A DNA stretch of 64,000 bases from Ruficoccus sp. ZRK36 (GCF_019603315.1 NZ_CP080649.1:1503501-1567500), one strand, 5' to 3'. Counted from the stretch's first letter, positions 7,932-16,819 are shown. Translations and numbers: made by a program. The notes: generated from the sequence alone by a model not told the origin.

Positions 7932-8264
7932 CTACTTTTCCGAGGGGAGTTCGCCGTCCTCAATGAGGACGCGGCGTAGGGATTCGGCCAAGGCGTGCGC
8001 CTCGTCGGCATTTTTCCAGTAGTACACGTCGCGGCACATCTTGCGGTACTCGACGATGCCCGCCTGCCGCAGGACGCGCAGGTGGTGCGAGACGGTGGGC
8101 TGGGAGAGGTTGAGCTTTTCGGCCAGCTGCGAGACGTTGCTGACGTGCTTGCAGTCCGGGCTCATGGGTAGCAGGTCCAGGATTTGCAGGCGCACGATAT
8201 CCCCCACCGCCCACAGTTGTCGGGCGAGTTCTTCCTGGGTCTTAATCGTAGGGAGCGTGCTCAT
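7932..8264 (-). CDS. ArsR/SmtB-family transcriptional regulator
   Basis: A 110-residue winged-helix repressor of the ArsR type. The recognition helix is LSQPTVSHHLRVLRQAGIV (about residues 53-71), followed by the wing with CRDVYYW. Two cysteines (Cys38 and Cys77) are present, but they are not the ELCVCDL metal-binding pair of classical ArsR, so the inducer may not be arsenite or cadmium. It is divergent from kamA across a 132-base AT-rich gap that holds a perfect 16-bp palindrome at 8324-8339, a good candidate for its operator. From context it may control itself and kamA. This is inference: ArsR proteins usually regulate divergent neighbours. Confidence 0.88.
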   Translation of the reverse strand: MSTLPTIKTQEELARQLWAVGDIVRLQILDLLPMSPDCKHVSNVSQLAEKLNLSQPTVSHHLRVLRQAGIVEYRKMCRDVYYWKNADEAHALAESLRRVLIEDGELPSEK

Positions 8265-8396
8265 GGCCTGTATGAAACATTGAATTCAAGCGTCGGTTTT
8301 ATACAAGGCAAATATATTGAAGTTTTTAAATATTTAAAATGGTGGTTGCATTTTTTGGGAAGATGAGTTTATATGATCCTCCTCTCACGTTAATAC
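8265..8396. promoter_or_regulatory. Divergent ArsR-kamA promoter region with 16-bp palindrome
   Basis: Strikingly AT-rich compared with its surroundings. It contains the perfect palindrome TTTTAAATATTTAAAA at 8324-8339, the size expected for a dimeric winged-helix repressor site. For kamA a TATGAT at 8372-8377 could be the -10 box, and TTGCAT at 8346-8351 a poorly spaced -35. Promoter boxes are tentative; the palindrome is directly visible. Confidence 0.55.
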
Positions 8397-9587
8397 ATGT
8401 ACCCTCAGGACAAAACCCAACAGTGGTTCCAAGGCCAGGGGCTTTGGAGTCATGTCCCCGCCAGTGACTGGAAAAACTGGAAGTGGCAACTGAAGAACCG
8501 CCTCACGACGGTCGAGCAGGTCGAGCAGTACCTGGAGCTCTCGCCGCAGGAGCGCGCGGGTTGTTACTTCTCGGGGCGTAAGCTCGCCCTGGCCATCACG
8601 CCTTACTTTTTCAACCTCATCGACCGGGATGACCCGGACTGCCCGATCCGCCGCCAGATCATCCCCCGCGAGGAGGAGATGGAGACCTCGGCCGAGGAGC
8701 TGCTCGACCCCGTCGGCGAGGAGGGGAGCATGGCCGTCAAGGGCATCGTGCACCGCTATCCGGACCGCGTGCTGTTTCTGGTTACGGACCGCTGCGCCTC
8801 TTATTGCCGCTACTGCACGCGCTCGCGGCTGGTTTCCAACGCGCAGGACTACAATTTCCACCCGGAGTTCGAGTCCGGGCTCAAGTACATCGAGGATCAC
8901 CCCGAGGTGCGCGACGTGCTCCTCTCCGGAGGGGACCCGCTGCTCCTCTCCGAGCGGAAACTCGACTACCTGCTGGGCCGCCTGCGGGCCATCCCGCATG
9001 TGGAGTTCATCCGCATCGGCTCACGCATCCCGGTCTTTTTGCCGCAGCGCATCACGCCCGAGCTTTGTGAAACTCTGAAAAAGCACGGGCCGATCTGGAT
9101 GAGTATCCACGTCAACCACCCGCGCGAGTGCACCGAGGAGTTGCGTCAGGCGACGGAGCGGCTGGCCTACGCCGGTGTGCCAATCGGCAACCAGAGCGTC
9201 CTGCTCAAGGGGGTAAACGACAACCTGGAGACGATGAAGAGCCTCGTGCACCGCCTGCTCATGATGCGCGTGCGCCCGTATTACCTTTACCAGTGCGACC
9301 TGATCACGGGCAGCGCTCACCTGCGTACCGACGTCCGCAAGGGCATTGAGCTGATCCAGCAACTGCGTGGCCACACTACCGGCTACGCGGTGCCTCAGTA
9401 CGTGATCGACGCCCCCGGCGGCGGCGGCAAGGTCCCGGTCAACCCCGAGTATGTGCAGAAGATCACCGACTCGGAGGTCGTCCTGCGCAACTTCCAGGGC
9501 AAGACCTACAAGTACCCGCTGGTCAACGGCGTCCCCGTGGCCTCCGGCTCCTACCCGGACGAGGTCGGCTACGGCTGCGAAGGGTGA
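8397..9587 (+). CDS. kamA: Lysine 2,3-aminomutase (KamA-type radical SAM enzyme)
   Basis: Radical SAM, PLP-dependent enzyme that converts L-lysine to beta-lysine; 396 residues. The iron-sulfur motif CxxxCxxC is Cys133, Cys137 and Cys140 in CASYCRYCTRS. The PLP lysine is Lys345 in DAPGGGGKVPV. The two aspartates that bind the lysine side chain in the clostridial enzyme are matched by Asp301 (YQCDL) and Asp338 (IDAPGG), which favours a true lysine aminomutase over EpmB. Beta-lysine often feeds the osmolyte N-epsilon-acetyl-beta-lysine, but no ablB acetyltransferase is next door. It is divergent from the ArsR gene and followed by mini-hairpins and a terminator-like stem. ATG start at 8397; no strong ribosome binding site is visible. 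Confidence 0.92.
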   Translation: MYPQDKTQQWFQGQGLWSHVPASDWKNWKWQLKNRLTTVEQVEQYLELSPQERAGCYFSGRKLALAITPYFFNLIDRDDPDCPIRRQIIPREEEMETSAEELLDPVGEEGSMAVKGIVHRYPDRVLFLVTDRCASYCRYCTRSRLVSNAQDYNFHPEFESGLKYIEDHPEVRDVLLSGGDPLLLSERKLDYLLGRLRAIPHVEFIRIGSRIPVFLPQRITPELCETLKKHGPIWMSIHVNHPRECTEELRQATERLAYAGVPIGNQSVLLKGVNDNLETMKSLVHRLLMMRVRPYYLYQCDLITGSAHLRTDVRKGIELIQQLRGHTTGYAVPQYVIDAPGGGGKVPVNPEYVQKITDSEVVLRNFQGKTYKYPLVNGVPVASGSYPDEVGYGCEG

Positions 9588-9605
9588 GTGACCGCGCACG
9601 GGGTA

Positions 9606-9657
9606 GGCACGCAGTGCCGTAGGGGCAAGCCCCTTAATGCCTGCGGGTGCAACCCGC
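9606..9657. repeat. Modular hairpin cluster E (three tandem mini-hairpins)
   Basis: Three perfect inverted repeats in a row begin 19 bases after the kamA stop: GGCAC-GCA-GTGCC (9606-9618), AGGGGC-AA-GCCCCT (9621-9634) and GCGGGT-GCA-ACCCGC (9643-9657). Loops are only 2-3 nt and no T tract follows. They resemble the small-loop modules of the larger clusters. Confidence 0.7.
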
Positions 9658-9729
9658 CTGGCCTCTCAAGTTTGTGTTTGCGTCTGGCCACTTGTTGCGC
9701 ATTGTTCTCACCTTAACCTGATTGCATAT

Positions 9730-9751
9730 GGCCCGTTGTGCGGGCCTTTCT
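9730..9751 (+). terminator. Possible intrinsic terminator after kamA
   Basis: GGCCCG-TTGTG-CGGGCC followed by TTTCT. The T run is short, so this is a weak terminator candidate placed between kamA and hpnH. Confidence 0.5.
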
Positions 9752-9836
9752 GACCTAAACCAGACATTTTGAGCCCCTGCAAGGCGTCCTAATCGCACTT
9801 GACAGCAGCTCTGATCGACGACACCTTCACCCGCTT

Positions 9837-11036
<1,200 letters not shown>

Positions 11037-11063
11037 GCTATCCGCTTCATACATCTTTTCAGA

Positions 11064-11090
11064 GCCGGGCCTCGTGCCCGGCTTTTTTTG
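11064..11090 (+). terminator. Intrinsic terminator of hpnH
   Basis: GCCGGGC-CTCGT-GCCCGGC followed directly by a run of seven T, about 27 bases after the hpnH stop. Confidence 0.9.
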
Positions 11091-11198
11091 TGCCCCAAGT
11101 CAGGGGGCAAATCAGTTCTTCCCCATCGGGCAGCGGGATAGGCCCCAGTTACGAGTCCACACTCGACTTACGGACGGTTATAACGTGTAGTTAGGGCC

Positions 11199-11993
11199 AT
11201 GAAATCTCTCCTCTCGCTCTCTCTCATCGCACTTCTCGCCTCGTCGGCGTCAGCGGACATGCTCCAGCTGCGCGACGGCACGGTTCACAACGGCACCTAC
11301 GCCGGTGGCACCATCGCCAGCGTACGCTTTGAAATCGGTTCGGACATCAAGACCTTCCCGGTCTCGCAGGTTGCGGCCATCACCTTTGGTGGAAGCGGGC
11401 CTGTGACTACGAGCAGTGCCGTTGCTGCGGATTCGGCTGTGCCGGTGAGCGAGAGCACCAGCGTGGATACTTCGTCATCCAGCTCGGCTGCCTCGGGCAC
11501 GATTCAGGCGGGTACGCCGCTGGTGGTTTCCCTCGGTCAGGAGCTGGACTCGAAAAACGCGCAGGAGGGGCAGGTCTTTACGGGTACGCTGGTATCCCCG
11601 CTCACCATCGGCGACAAAGTCGTCGCCCCGGCAGGCTCCAAGGTGGAGGGCAAGGTGGTCGAGGTGCGACAGGCTCGCCGCGTGCTGGGCCGTAACGCCT
11701 CGCTGAGCTTTACACTGACCCGCATCACCGTGGGCAGCCAGCAGTATGCGATCAGCACCAGTGCTCAGTCGGAGAGCCGGCGCGGGCAGGGGATGATCGG
11801 CGAGGCCGCCAAGGGCGCTGCCACCGGGGCGACTTGGGGCGCGATTGCCGATGATGACAATGTTGGCAATGACGCCTTGGCCGGGATGGCCACCAGCGCC
11901 GTCAGCGGTGTGCTCCGCAAACCCGAGCAGGTCGTCTACCAGCAGGGCGCTATCCTGTCCTTTGACCTGACCTCCCCGCTCGAGTTGAAGTAG
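11199..11993 (+). CDS. Hypothetical exported protein, 264 aa
   Basis: Family not recognised with certainty. The ATG start is followed by a clear signal peptide (LLSLSLIALLASSASA, cleavage near residue 20). Next comes a small beta domain of the type DMLQLRDGTVHNGTYAGG (about 20-70), common in Verrucomicrobia and Planctomycetes exported proteins. Then there is a Ser/Thr/Val-rich linker (70-105), a beta-rich domain with GTLVSPLTIGDKVVAPAGS (about 125-145), and a Gly/Ala-rich segment GEAAKGAATGATWGA (about 197-211) that could insert in a membrane. Probably a periplasmic or outer-membrane-associated structural protein. It lies inside the hopanoid region but shows no sequence link to it. Confidence 0.75.
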   Translation: MKSLLSLSLIALLASSASADMLQLRDGTVHNGTYAGGTIASVRFEIGSDIKTFPVSQVAAITFGGSGPVTTSSAVAADSAVPVSESTSVDTSSSSSAASGTIQAGTPLVVSLGQELDSKNAQEGQVFTGTLVSPLTIGDKVVAPAGSKVEGKVVEVRQARRVLGRNASLSFTLTRITVGSQQYAISTSAQSESRRGQGMIGEAAKGAATGATWGAIADDDNVGNDALAGMATSAVSGVLRKPEQVVYQQGAILSFDLTSPLELK

Positions 11994-12015
11994 CAGGCCC
12001 GGGCGGAGTCTTTTT

Positions 12016-12252
12016 CTGGGGCTCCGCGCCCCAGACCCGCGGCAGGCAAAGCCTGCACTTTCGATTAAAGACTCATGCTGCGCACGAGTCTTTAATCGTC
12101 ATTGAGGTTCATCCTGTCACGAGCCCGCCCAAATGTCTTTGTGGTTTAGATGTGTTCATTGGTCCACGACTTGTCCTGGTGGCGCCCCATTTTTTGATGA
12201 GTTGTCGGGGCAGCGACTGAAAGGAGCGATGGGGCAGAGCCCCATCAATGCC
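12016..12252. repeat. Modular hairpin cluster B
   Basis: Fills the gap between the convergent exported-protein gene and hpnG. Modules: CTGGGG/CCCCAG (12016-12034), GCAGGC-AAA-GCCTGC (12042-12056), a 13-bp stem CGATTAAAGACTC with an 11-nt loop (12062-12098), and GATGGGG-CAGAG-CCCCATC (12228-12246). The block 12207-12250 matches 45147-45190 in cluster D with only two differences over 44 bases. The 12062-12098 stem looks like the simple CGATG-CTGCG-CATCG module of other clusters, with a complementary pair of arms inserted symmetrically. Confidence 0.8.
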
Positions 12253-12272
12253 AGCGGAGGTACTCAGCCCCG

Positions 12273-12911
12273 CTACTGGGCTAGCTCGGCGGCAATGGCC
12301 TCGGCGAGGGCGTGGCGGACGGGGTCCCAAGTGCGCAGCAGGCGACGCAGGCGGAAGATGTCGCCGGGGTGGGTGAGCAGGTGCGCGGCCATGCGCAGCG
12401 GGGTTTCCTTGCCGCGTGCGCGGTCGAATCCCTTGTCGAGAAAAGCGGGCATCTCCTCTGTGGCGGTGTCGCTGATGGCGCGGATGACGGTCAGCGGCAC
12501 GCCTGCGGCGGTGGTGGCTTCGGCTACGGGAGCGGACTCCATATCGACGACCGGGCAGCCGGTTTTTTCAAAGATGGCGGCCTTCTCGGCAGGGGTGGAG
12601 ACGACGTCGGCGGCGGTATGGATTTTTCCCTCGCCGCGGTCGATCACGATGTCCCCGCGCTGGAGCGAAGGACCGAGTGCGCCTCCGAACCCGGCCAGGA
12701 TGACCCGCTTGGGTTTGACCAGGCGGATGGCCTCGACGGCGGGCTCGACACAGTGGACCGGCCCCATCCCGATGAGCGAGACGTGCACGGTCTGCTTCCC
12801 GATTTCGCCGACCCACGCCGGGCGGCGCCCCATCTGGTAGGAAGCGGCATGCCCGAGTTTATGCACGAACGGCGCAGCCTCAAAAGCGGTAGGTATCAGA
12901 ATCAGGGACAT
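12273..12911 (-). CDS. hpnG: Hopanoid-associated nucleosidase/phosphorylase HpnG
   Basis: Member of the purine nucleosidase/phosphorylase (PNP_UDP_1, MTA/SAH nucleosidase-like) family, 212 residues. In hopanoid pathways HpnG removes adenine from adenosylhopane to give the ribosyl-type intermediate. Visible family signs are the GMGPVHCVEPAVEAI helix (about 49-63), VILAGFGGALGP (about 70-81), and the nucleoside-binding VVDMESAPVAEA (about 120-131) with an ISDTA motif further on. The identification as HpnG rather than a housekeeping nucleosidase rests on its place between hpnH and the squalene genes. It is on the minus strand with hpnDE and hpnC, but a plus-strand gene lies in between, so the three are not one simple operon. 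Confidence 0.82.
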   Translation of the reverse strand: MSLILIPTAFEAAPFVHKLGHAASYQMGRRPAWVGEIGKQTVHVSLIGMGPVHCVEPAVEAIRLVKPKRVILAGFGGALGPSLQRGDIVIDRGEGKIHTAADVVSTPAEKAAIFEKTGCPVVDMESAPVAEATTAAGVPLTVIRAISDTATEEMPAFLDKGFDRARGKETPLRMAAHLLTHPGDIFRLRRLLRTWDPVRHALAEAIAAELAQ

Positions 12912-13029
12912 GGGTGGATTGAGTAAGAAATGACGTAATGAAAAATCTTATTGGTTGGCTAACGTAAAGACTGCTTGCAACAGGGTGATGGTAGAACTTT
13001 CTTGGTAACGTTACTGCTCCCTGCTGGCG

Positions 13030-13470
13030 ATGATAGTTCGAATACAGCGTGTGATATTGTTGTGCTGCCTTATAGCTTTAACTCCAATGGCGTTGCTGGC
13101 TGCCTTAGGAGGCGTTGGGCTTGCGAGTGAGGCGATGACAACTGGAGTTAACTCGTACTGGGAGTTGTTGGGGATTGTGTGGCTTTTCCTTGCGATAGTT
13201 TTGCCGGTTGGCGCAATGCTATTACTGGCCAAGCTTGCAGATGAGGGATATGGAAAGAGGCTTCGGCACAGGTTACTAGGATACTATTTATTCTCGTTTG
13301 TCTATTGTGGTACCTGGGCTTACTCCGTTATCGGAGTCGGTGGTTTATCGTCCATGATTAAATCTTCAGTGATTGGACTGATACTGGTTGAGGCGGTTTT
13401 ATTGCTTCCGGCCTTAATCACATTATTTTCCCATCCTCAAAATATACCTACCGGTCCAGAGCCTCGCTGA
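13030..13470 (+). CDS. Hypothetical membrane protein, 146 aa
   Basis: No family recognised. Four hydrophobic segments are visible (about residues 7-28, 46-68, 84-104 and 110-132), so it is a small polytopic inner-membrane protein; the C-terminus FSHPQNIPTGPEPR is soluble. Base and codon use are clearly more AT-rich than in the flanking hpn genes, which suggests later insertion. It sits on the plus strand between hpnG and hpnDE (both minus), and its last 23 bases overlap the 3' end of hpnDE in a convergent arrangement. It breaks up what would otherwise be an hpnC-hpnDE-hpnG run. Whether it has any role in lipid metabolism is unknown. Confidence 0.6.
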   Translation: MIVRIQRVILLCCLIALTPMALLAALGGVGLASEAMTTGVNSYWELLGIVWLFLAIVLPVGAMLLLAKLADEGYGKRLRHRLLGYYLFSFVYCGTWAYSVIGVGGLSSMIKSSVIGLILVEAVLLLPALITLFSHPQNIPTGPEPR

Positions 13471-15634
13471 TGGCGAAGCCGCTGAGGGCGGCGCCTTCGA
13501 GGGTGGCGGGCAGGCCGGTGGCGGTCCAGTCGCCGGCCAGCAGAAGGTTGGGCCAGGGGGCGGCAGTCGGGCTGGGACGGTGAAGCTCGGTCACCGGTTG
13601 CGCGGCAAAGGTGGCGTCGCGACTCTTGTAAACGAGCGAGCGGCTGATCTCCATCTCTTTGGCGGCGGGGAAAAACCTCTCCAGCTCGGTGCGCAGGGTG
13701 GCGACGATCTCGTCGCTTTTCATGTCCAGCCACTGCTGGGCGGCGCTGGCGATGACGGCGTAGAGGTGCTTGCCGTTGTGCTCGGGCGGGAGCGTGTGGG
13801 TGCGGTCAAAGACCCAGTGTACGGGCGAGTCGAGCAGCCCGACGAAGTCCGCCCCGTTGGTGTAGAGCGGGCGATCCGTCACCAGATGGATACCCATGAT
13901 GGGCGCCGAGCCGATGGCCTCGACGTGGGCGCGCAGGGGTGAGTCCTCGGGTAGTAGGCCGCGCAGGGCGGTCCAGGGCAGGGCGCTGACGAACAGCTCC
14001 GCCTCGATGCGCTCGCCGCGCGGGGTCAGGGCAGCGCTGACGCGCTCGCCGGTGATTTCGAGGGCGGCGATTTTAGAGGAAAGATGGACGCCTCCGCCGA
14101 TGCTTTTCAGGAAGAGCTCGGCCTCGGGCTGGAACAGCTCGCTGAGGCCGACCTTGCTCACGATGATGTCGGCGGCGTCGGACTTGCCGAAGAGCGAGCG
14201 GCGCAGCGTCTCGTGCAGCAGGCGGGCGCTGGCAGTGGCGAGCGTCTCATTTAGCGCGGCCACGCAGAACGGCTCCCACAGGGCGCGGATGGCTCCGGCG
14301 GTTTGCCCGTGGCGGGCCATCCAGTCACCAGCGGTCTCATCGGCAGCCGGGGCAGCCTCCAAGCGCATGACGACGCCCATGCGCAGGATGCCCAGCCGGT
14401 CGGCGGTGCTGAGTTCGGAAAATTTAAACAGGCCCCCAAGCAGCGCGAGGGAGCCGGGTAGGGGCTGGGAGGCCAGCTCGGACCAGCGTCCGCCGGGGCT
14501 GACGTAGGGGACCTTCAGGCGCGGCTGGCGCTCGAGTTTATCGCCGATGCCGAGCAGCTCCACCAGTTGCAGAAATCCCGTGTAGCAGCCCATGACGATG
14601 TGCTGGCCGTTGTCGATGGTCAGGCCGGTAGCGGCATCGGTCAGGCTGTGGGCGCGGCCACCCAGATAGGTGCGTGCCTCGTAGAGGTGCGGCGTAAAGC
14701 CCTGGATGCCCAGCTCAAGCGCGGCAGTGATCCCGGCCACGCCGCCACCGAGCACAGCGGCCCTCCCGGGCAGACTGCGGGCCTGCGGCTCGCCCTTGAT
14801 CTGGCGCAGCGTACGCAGCATCAGGCGCAGTTTGCGGCCCTTGGAGAGGCGGGTGCGCTCGACCGTGATCGCGAAGTCGTTGGCCGCGATTTTGTCCAGG
14901 ATGTCCTCGTAGATAGCGCCCATGACGAGGGCGGCTTTGAGGTGCTGGCGCTCGGAGTCGGGCAGGAGCCGCCGGGCTTTGTTAAAGAAGTGTTTGCAGC
15001 GGTAGTAGCAGAGCCGGAAGAGCTTCTGGCAGGCGGGGTTGCGGGTGGGGTCGGCGAGGTCGTCCTCGCTGATTCCGAGCGCGGCCAGCTCGTCCTGCGG
15101 CAGGTAGACGCGGCCCATCTTGACCTTGTCCTCGACCACGTCGCGCAGGATGTTGGTAAATTGCAGGGCGTAGCCGAGTGTCTCCGCAAACTCCGGGGTG
15201 CGCGGGTGGGTGCAGCCGAAAATCTTGATCGAGACCAGGCCGACGGCCGAGGCGACTCCGTAGCAGTATTTTTTCAGGTCCACGAAGCTGGCGAAGCGTG
15301 CCCCTCCGATGTCCATGGAGACCCCGTCGATGATGGCGAGCAGGTCGGCCTTTTCCACCCCGAAGCGGTCGATGACGGGCTTGAGCTCGTGCATGAGCTT
15401 CAGTTCGCCGGGCTCGGGCTGGTAACAGGCCTCGATCTCCTCGCGCCAGGCGGCAAACTCCGTGCGTTTTTCTTCGTCGGTGCGTCCGGGTTCGTCGGCG
15501 ATGTCGTCGGCCACGCGGCAGAAATCGTAAAACACCGCCATCGCTTCGCGGCGCTCGGGATCGAGCGACATAAAGGTGTAGGCGAGATTGGATTTCTTGC
15601 GGGCTTTGACCGCCTCTTTCGACTCGGAGGACAT
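13448..15634 (-). CDS. hpnDE: Fused presqualene diphosphate synthase / hydroxysqualene dehydroxylase (HpnD-HpnE)
   Basis: One 728-residue reading frame joins two enzymes that are usually separate. Residues 1-280 are HpnD, a trans-isoprenyl diphosphate synthase that condenses two farnesyl diphosphates; its Asp-rich motifs are DDIAD (43-47) and DVVED (165-169). After a short linker (about 281-290) comes HpnE (291-728), an FAD amine-oxidase-like dehydroxylase that reduces hydroxysqualene to squalene, starting with the dinucleotide-binding LGGGVAGITAALELG and ending with the FAD-contact ATLEGAALSGFAISEAL. No stop or frameshift separates the halves, so this is a true fusion and not a sequencing split. 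HpnC, which performs the middle step, is the next gene upstream on the same strand, beyond hairpin cluster C. Confidence 0.93.
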   Translation of the reverse strand: MSSESKEAVKARKKSNLAYTFMSLDPERREAMAVFYDFCRVADDIADEPGRTDEEKRTEFAAWREEIEACYQPEPGELKLMHELKPVIDRFGVEKADLLAIIDGVSMDIGGARFASFVDLKKYCYGVASAVGLVSIKIFGCTHPRTPEFAETLGYALQFTNILRDVVEDKVKMGRVYLPQDELAALGISEDDLADPTRNPACQKLFRLCYYRCKHFFNKARRLLPDSERQHLKAALVMGAIYEDILDKIAANDFAITVERTRLSKGRKLRLMLRTLRQIKGEPQARSLPGRAAVLGGGVAGITAALELGIQGFTPHLYEARTYLGGRAHSLTDAATGLTIDNGQHIVMGCYTGFLQLVELLGIGDKLERQPRLKVPYVSPGGRWSELASQPLPGSLALLGGLFKFSELSTADRLGILRMGVVMRLEAAPAADETAGDWMARHGQTAGAIRALWEPFCVAALNETLATASARLLHETLRRSLFGKSDAADIIVSKVGLSELFQPEAELFLKSIGGGVHLSSKIAALEITGERVSAALTPRGERIEAELFVSALPWTALRGLLPEDSPLRAHVEAIGSAPIMGIHLVTDRPLYTNGADFVGLLDSPVHWVFDRTHTLPPEHNGKHLYAVIASAAQQWLDMKSDEIVATLRTELERFFPAAKEMEISRSLVYKSRDATFAAQPVTELHRPSPTAAPWPNLLLAGDWTATGLPATLEGAALSGFAISEALDR

Positions 15635-15695
15635 GGGTACTTCGGGGAAGCCGCTAGTTGTCAGGATAATACGGCGCTATGGCAAGGCTCTATTG

Positions 15696-15932
15696 GCAGG
15701 ACAGTGTCCTGCACCTGTGATCCTGCGGATCACCTTGGCATTTTCAGGAGAAAATGCCATAGCGCCACTTTTATGGGTACCGAGCTCAAGGACATCAATG
15801 AGGTGCCCGAGTTTTGATACTCTGCTCAGCGATTAGTGAAAACAGCTTAGCTGTTTTCACTAATCGCTGACACGATGCGCAGCATCGAAGTGCAGCCTGC
15901 GGCTGCCGCGGGTGCGGGGCGCGCAGCCCCGC
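15696..15932. repeat. Modular hairpin cluster C (inverted copy of A/D order)
   Basis: Occupies nearly all of the 309-base gap between hpnDE and hpnC. In order: GCAGGAC-AGT-GTCCTGC (15696-15712), GTGATC-CTGCG-GATCAC (15717-15733), GGCATTTT-CAGGAG-AAAATGCC (15737-15758), a 20-bp stem with 5-nt loop (15826-15870), CGATG-CGCAG-CATCG (15873-15887), GCAGCC-TGC-GGCTGC (15892-15906) and GCGGGG/CCCCGC (15914-15932). This is the exact reverse of the order in clusters A and D, and asymmetric loops are reverse-complemented too. It ends 12 bases from the hpnC stop. Confidence 0.85.
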
Positions 15933-15943
15933 GAAAACACAGC

Positions 15944-16819
15944 TTAGCGCGTGAAGGCGGCTTTTTGCAGGAGCTTGACCTTGTCGAAGGCGTTGATCTT
16001 GGGGCGGGCGCTGACGGTGTCGTAGTTGGCGGCGATGATCTTGTCCAGGATCGTCTGCCCGCCGAGCCAGGTGATGCGGATCTCCATGCTCAGCGGGAAG
16101 GGCAGATGGCGGCTCAGGACGCGGCCCTCCTTGAACATCGCATAGGTGCGCTCGACCTGGAACTGCATGCAGCGGCGAAATTGCTCCGTAGCGGGCGGGC
16201 TGGAGAACATCTCCTCGGTCACGCCGTAGGTGGCCCAGTCCTCCAGCGGGATGTAGACGCGGCCGTCCTTTTTGATATCGATGCTGACGTCCTGCCAGAA
16301 GTTGGCCAGCTGGAGCGCAGAGCAGATCTGGTCCGACCAGGCGAACTTCTGCTCGTCGGCGTGGCCGTGGAGGATGAGCACGAGGCGGCCGACCGGGTTG
16401 GCGCTACGGCGGCAGTAGTCGAGCACCTCGTCAAAGGTCTCGTAGCGCAGTTTTACGCAGTCCTGCTTAAAAGCGCTCAAGAGGTCGCGAAAGAGCTGAA
16501 GCGGGGCACCGGTCTTTTTCATGGTGTCGGCGACGGCGAGAAATATCCACGCGTACTCGTCGCAGACGGCGCGGCCCTCTGCGGCGTTGACGAGCTGCTC
16601 CTCGTAGGCGTCGAGGGCGGTCACACGCTCCTGCGGGGTGGGGCTGGCGCTCTGGCCCCAGCCCTCGTCGGCGAGGTCGTCCGCCGTGCGCGCAAAGGCG
16701 TAGACCGCACTCACGTAGGGGCGGATCGCCTTGGGGACGAGCCGGGCCACGGGGAAGTTCTCGTAGTGCTCGCGGGTCAGATCGTGGCAGCGCGCGTAGG
16801 ATTCGTCGACGGTCATCAT
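15944..16819 (-). CDS. hpnC: Hydroxysqualene synthase HpnC
   Basis: Squalene/phytoene synthase family enzyme that converts presqualene diphosphate to hydroxysqualene. The two Asp-rich substrate/Mg motifs are DDLAD (residues 47-51) and DVSID in ANFWQDVSIDIKKDGRVYIP. The protein is 291 residues from the ATG at 16819; an adjacent ATG at 16816 and a GTG at 16843 are also possible, but the extra WLCWGVS residues do not fit the family. With HpnD and HpnE in the next gene, it completes a farnesyl-diphosphate-to-squalene route. The LANFWQDVSID segment helps separate HpnC from HpnD, which has QFTNILRDVVED instead. Confidence 0.92.
   Translation of the reverse strand: MMTVDESYARCHDLTREHYENFPVARLVPKAIRPYVSAVYAFARTADDLADEGWGQSASPTPQERVTALDAYEEQLVNAAEGRAVCDEYAWIFLAVADTMKKTGAPLQLFRDLLSAFKQDCVKLRYETFDEVLDYCRRSANPVGRLVLILHGHADEQKFAWSDQICSALQLANFWQDVSIDIKKDGRVYIPLEDWATYGVTEEMFSSPPATEQFRRCMQFQVERTYAMFKEGRVLSRHLPFPLSMEIRITWLGGQTILDKIIAANYDTVSARPKINAFDKVKLLQKAAFTR

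Noticed and set aside
12133-12840. Plus-strand frames over hairpin cluster B and hpnG
   Set aside because: They run through palindromic repeats and antisense to HpnG, which has clear nucleosidase motifs.
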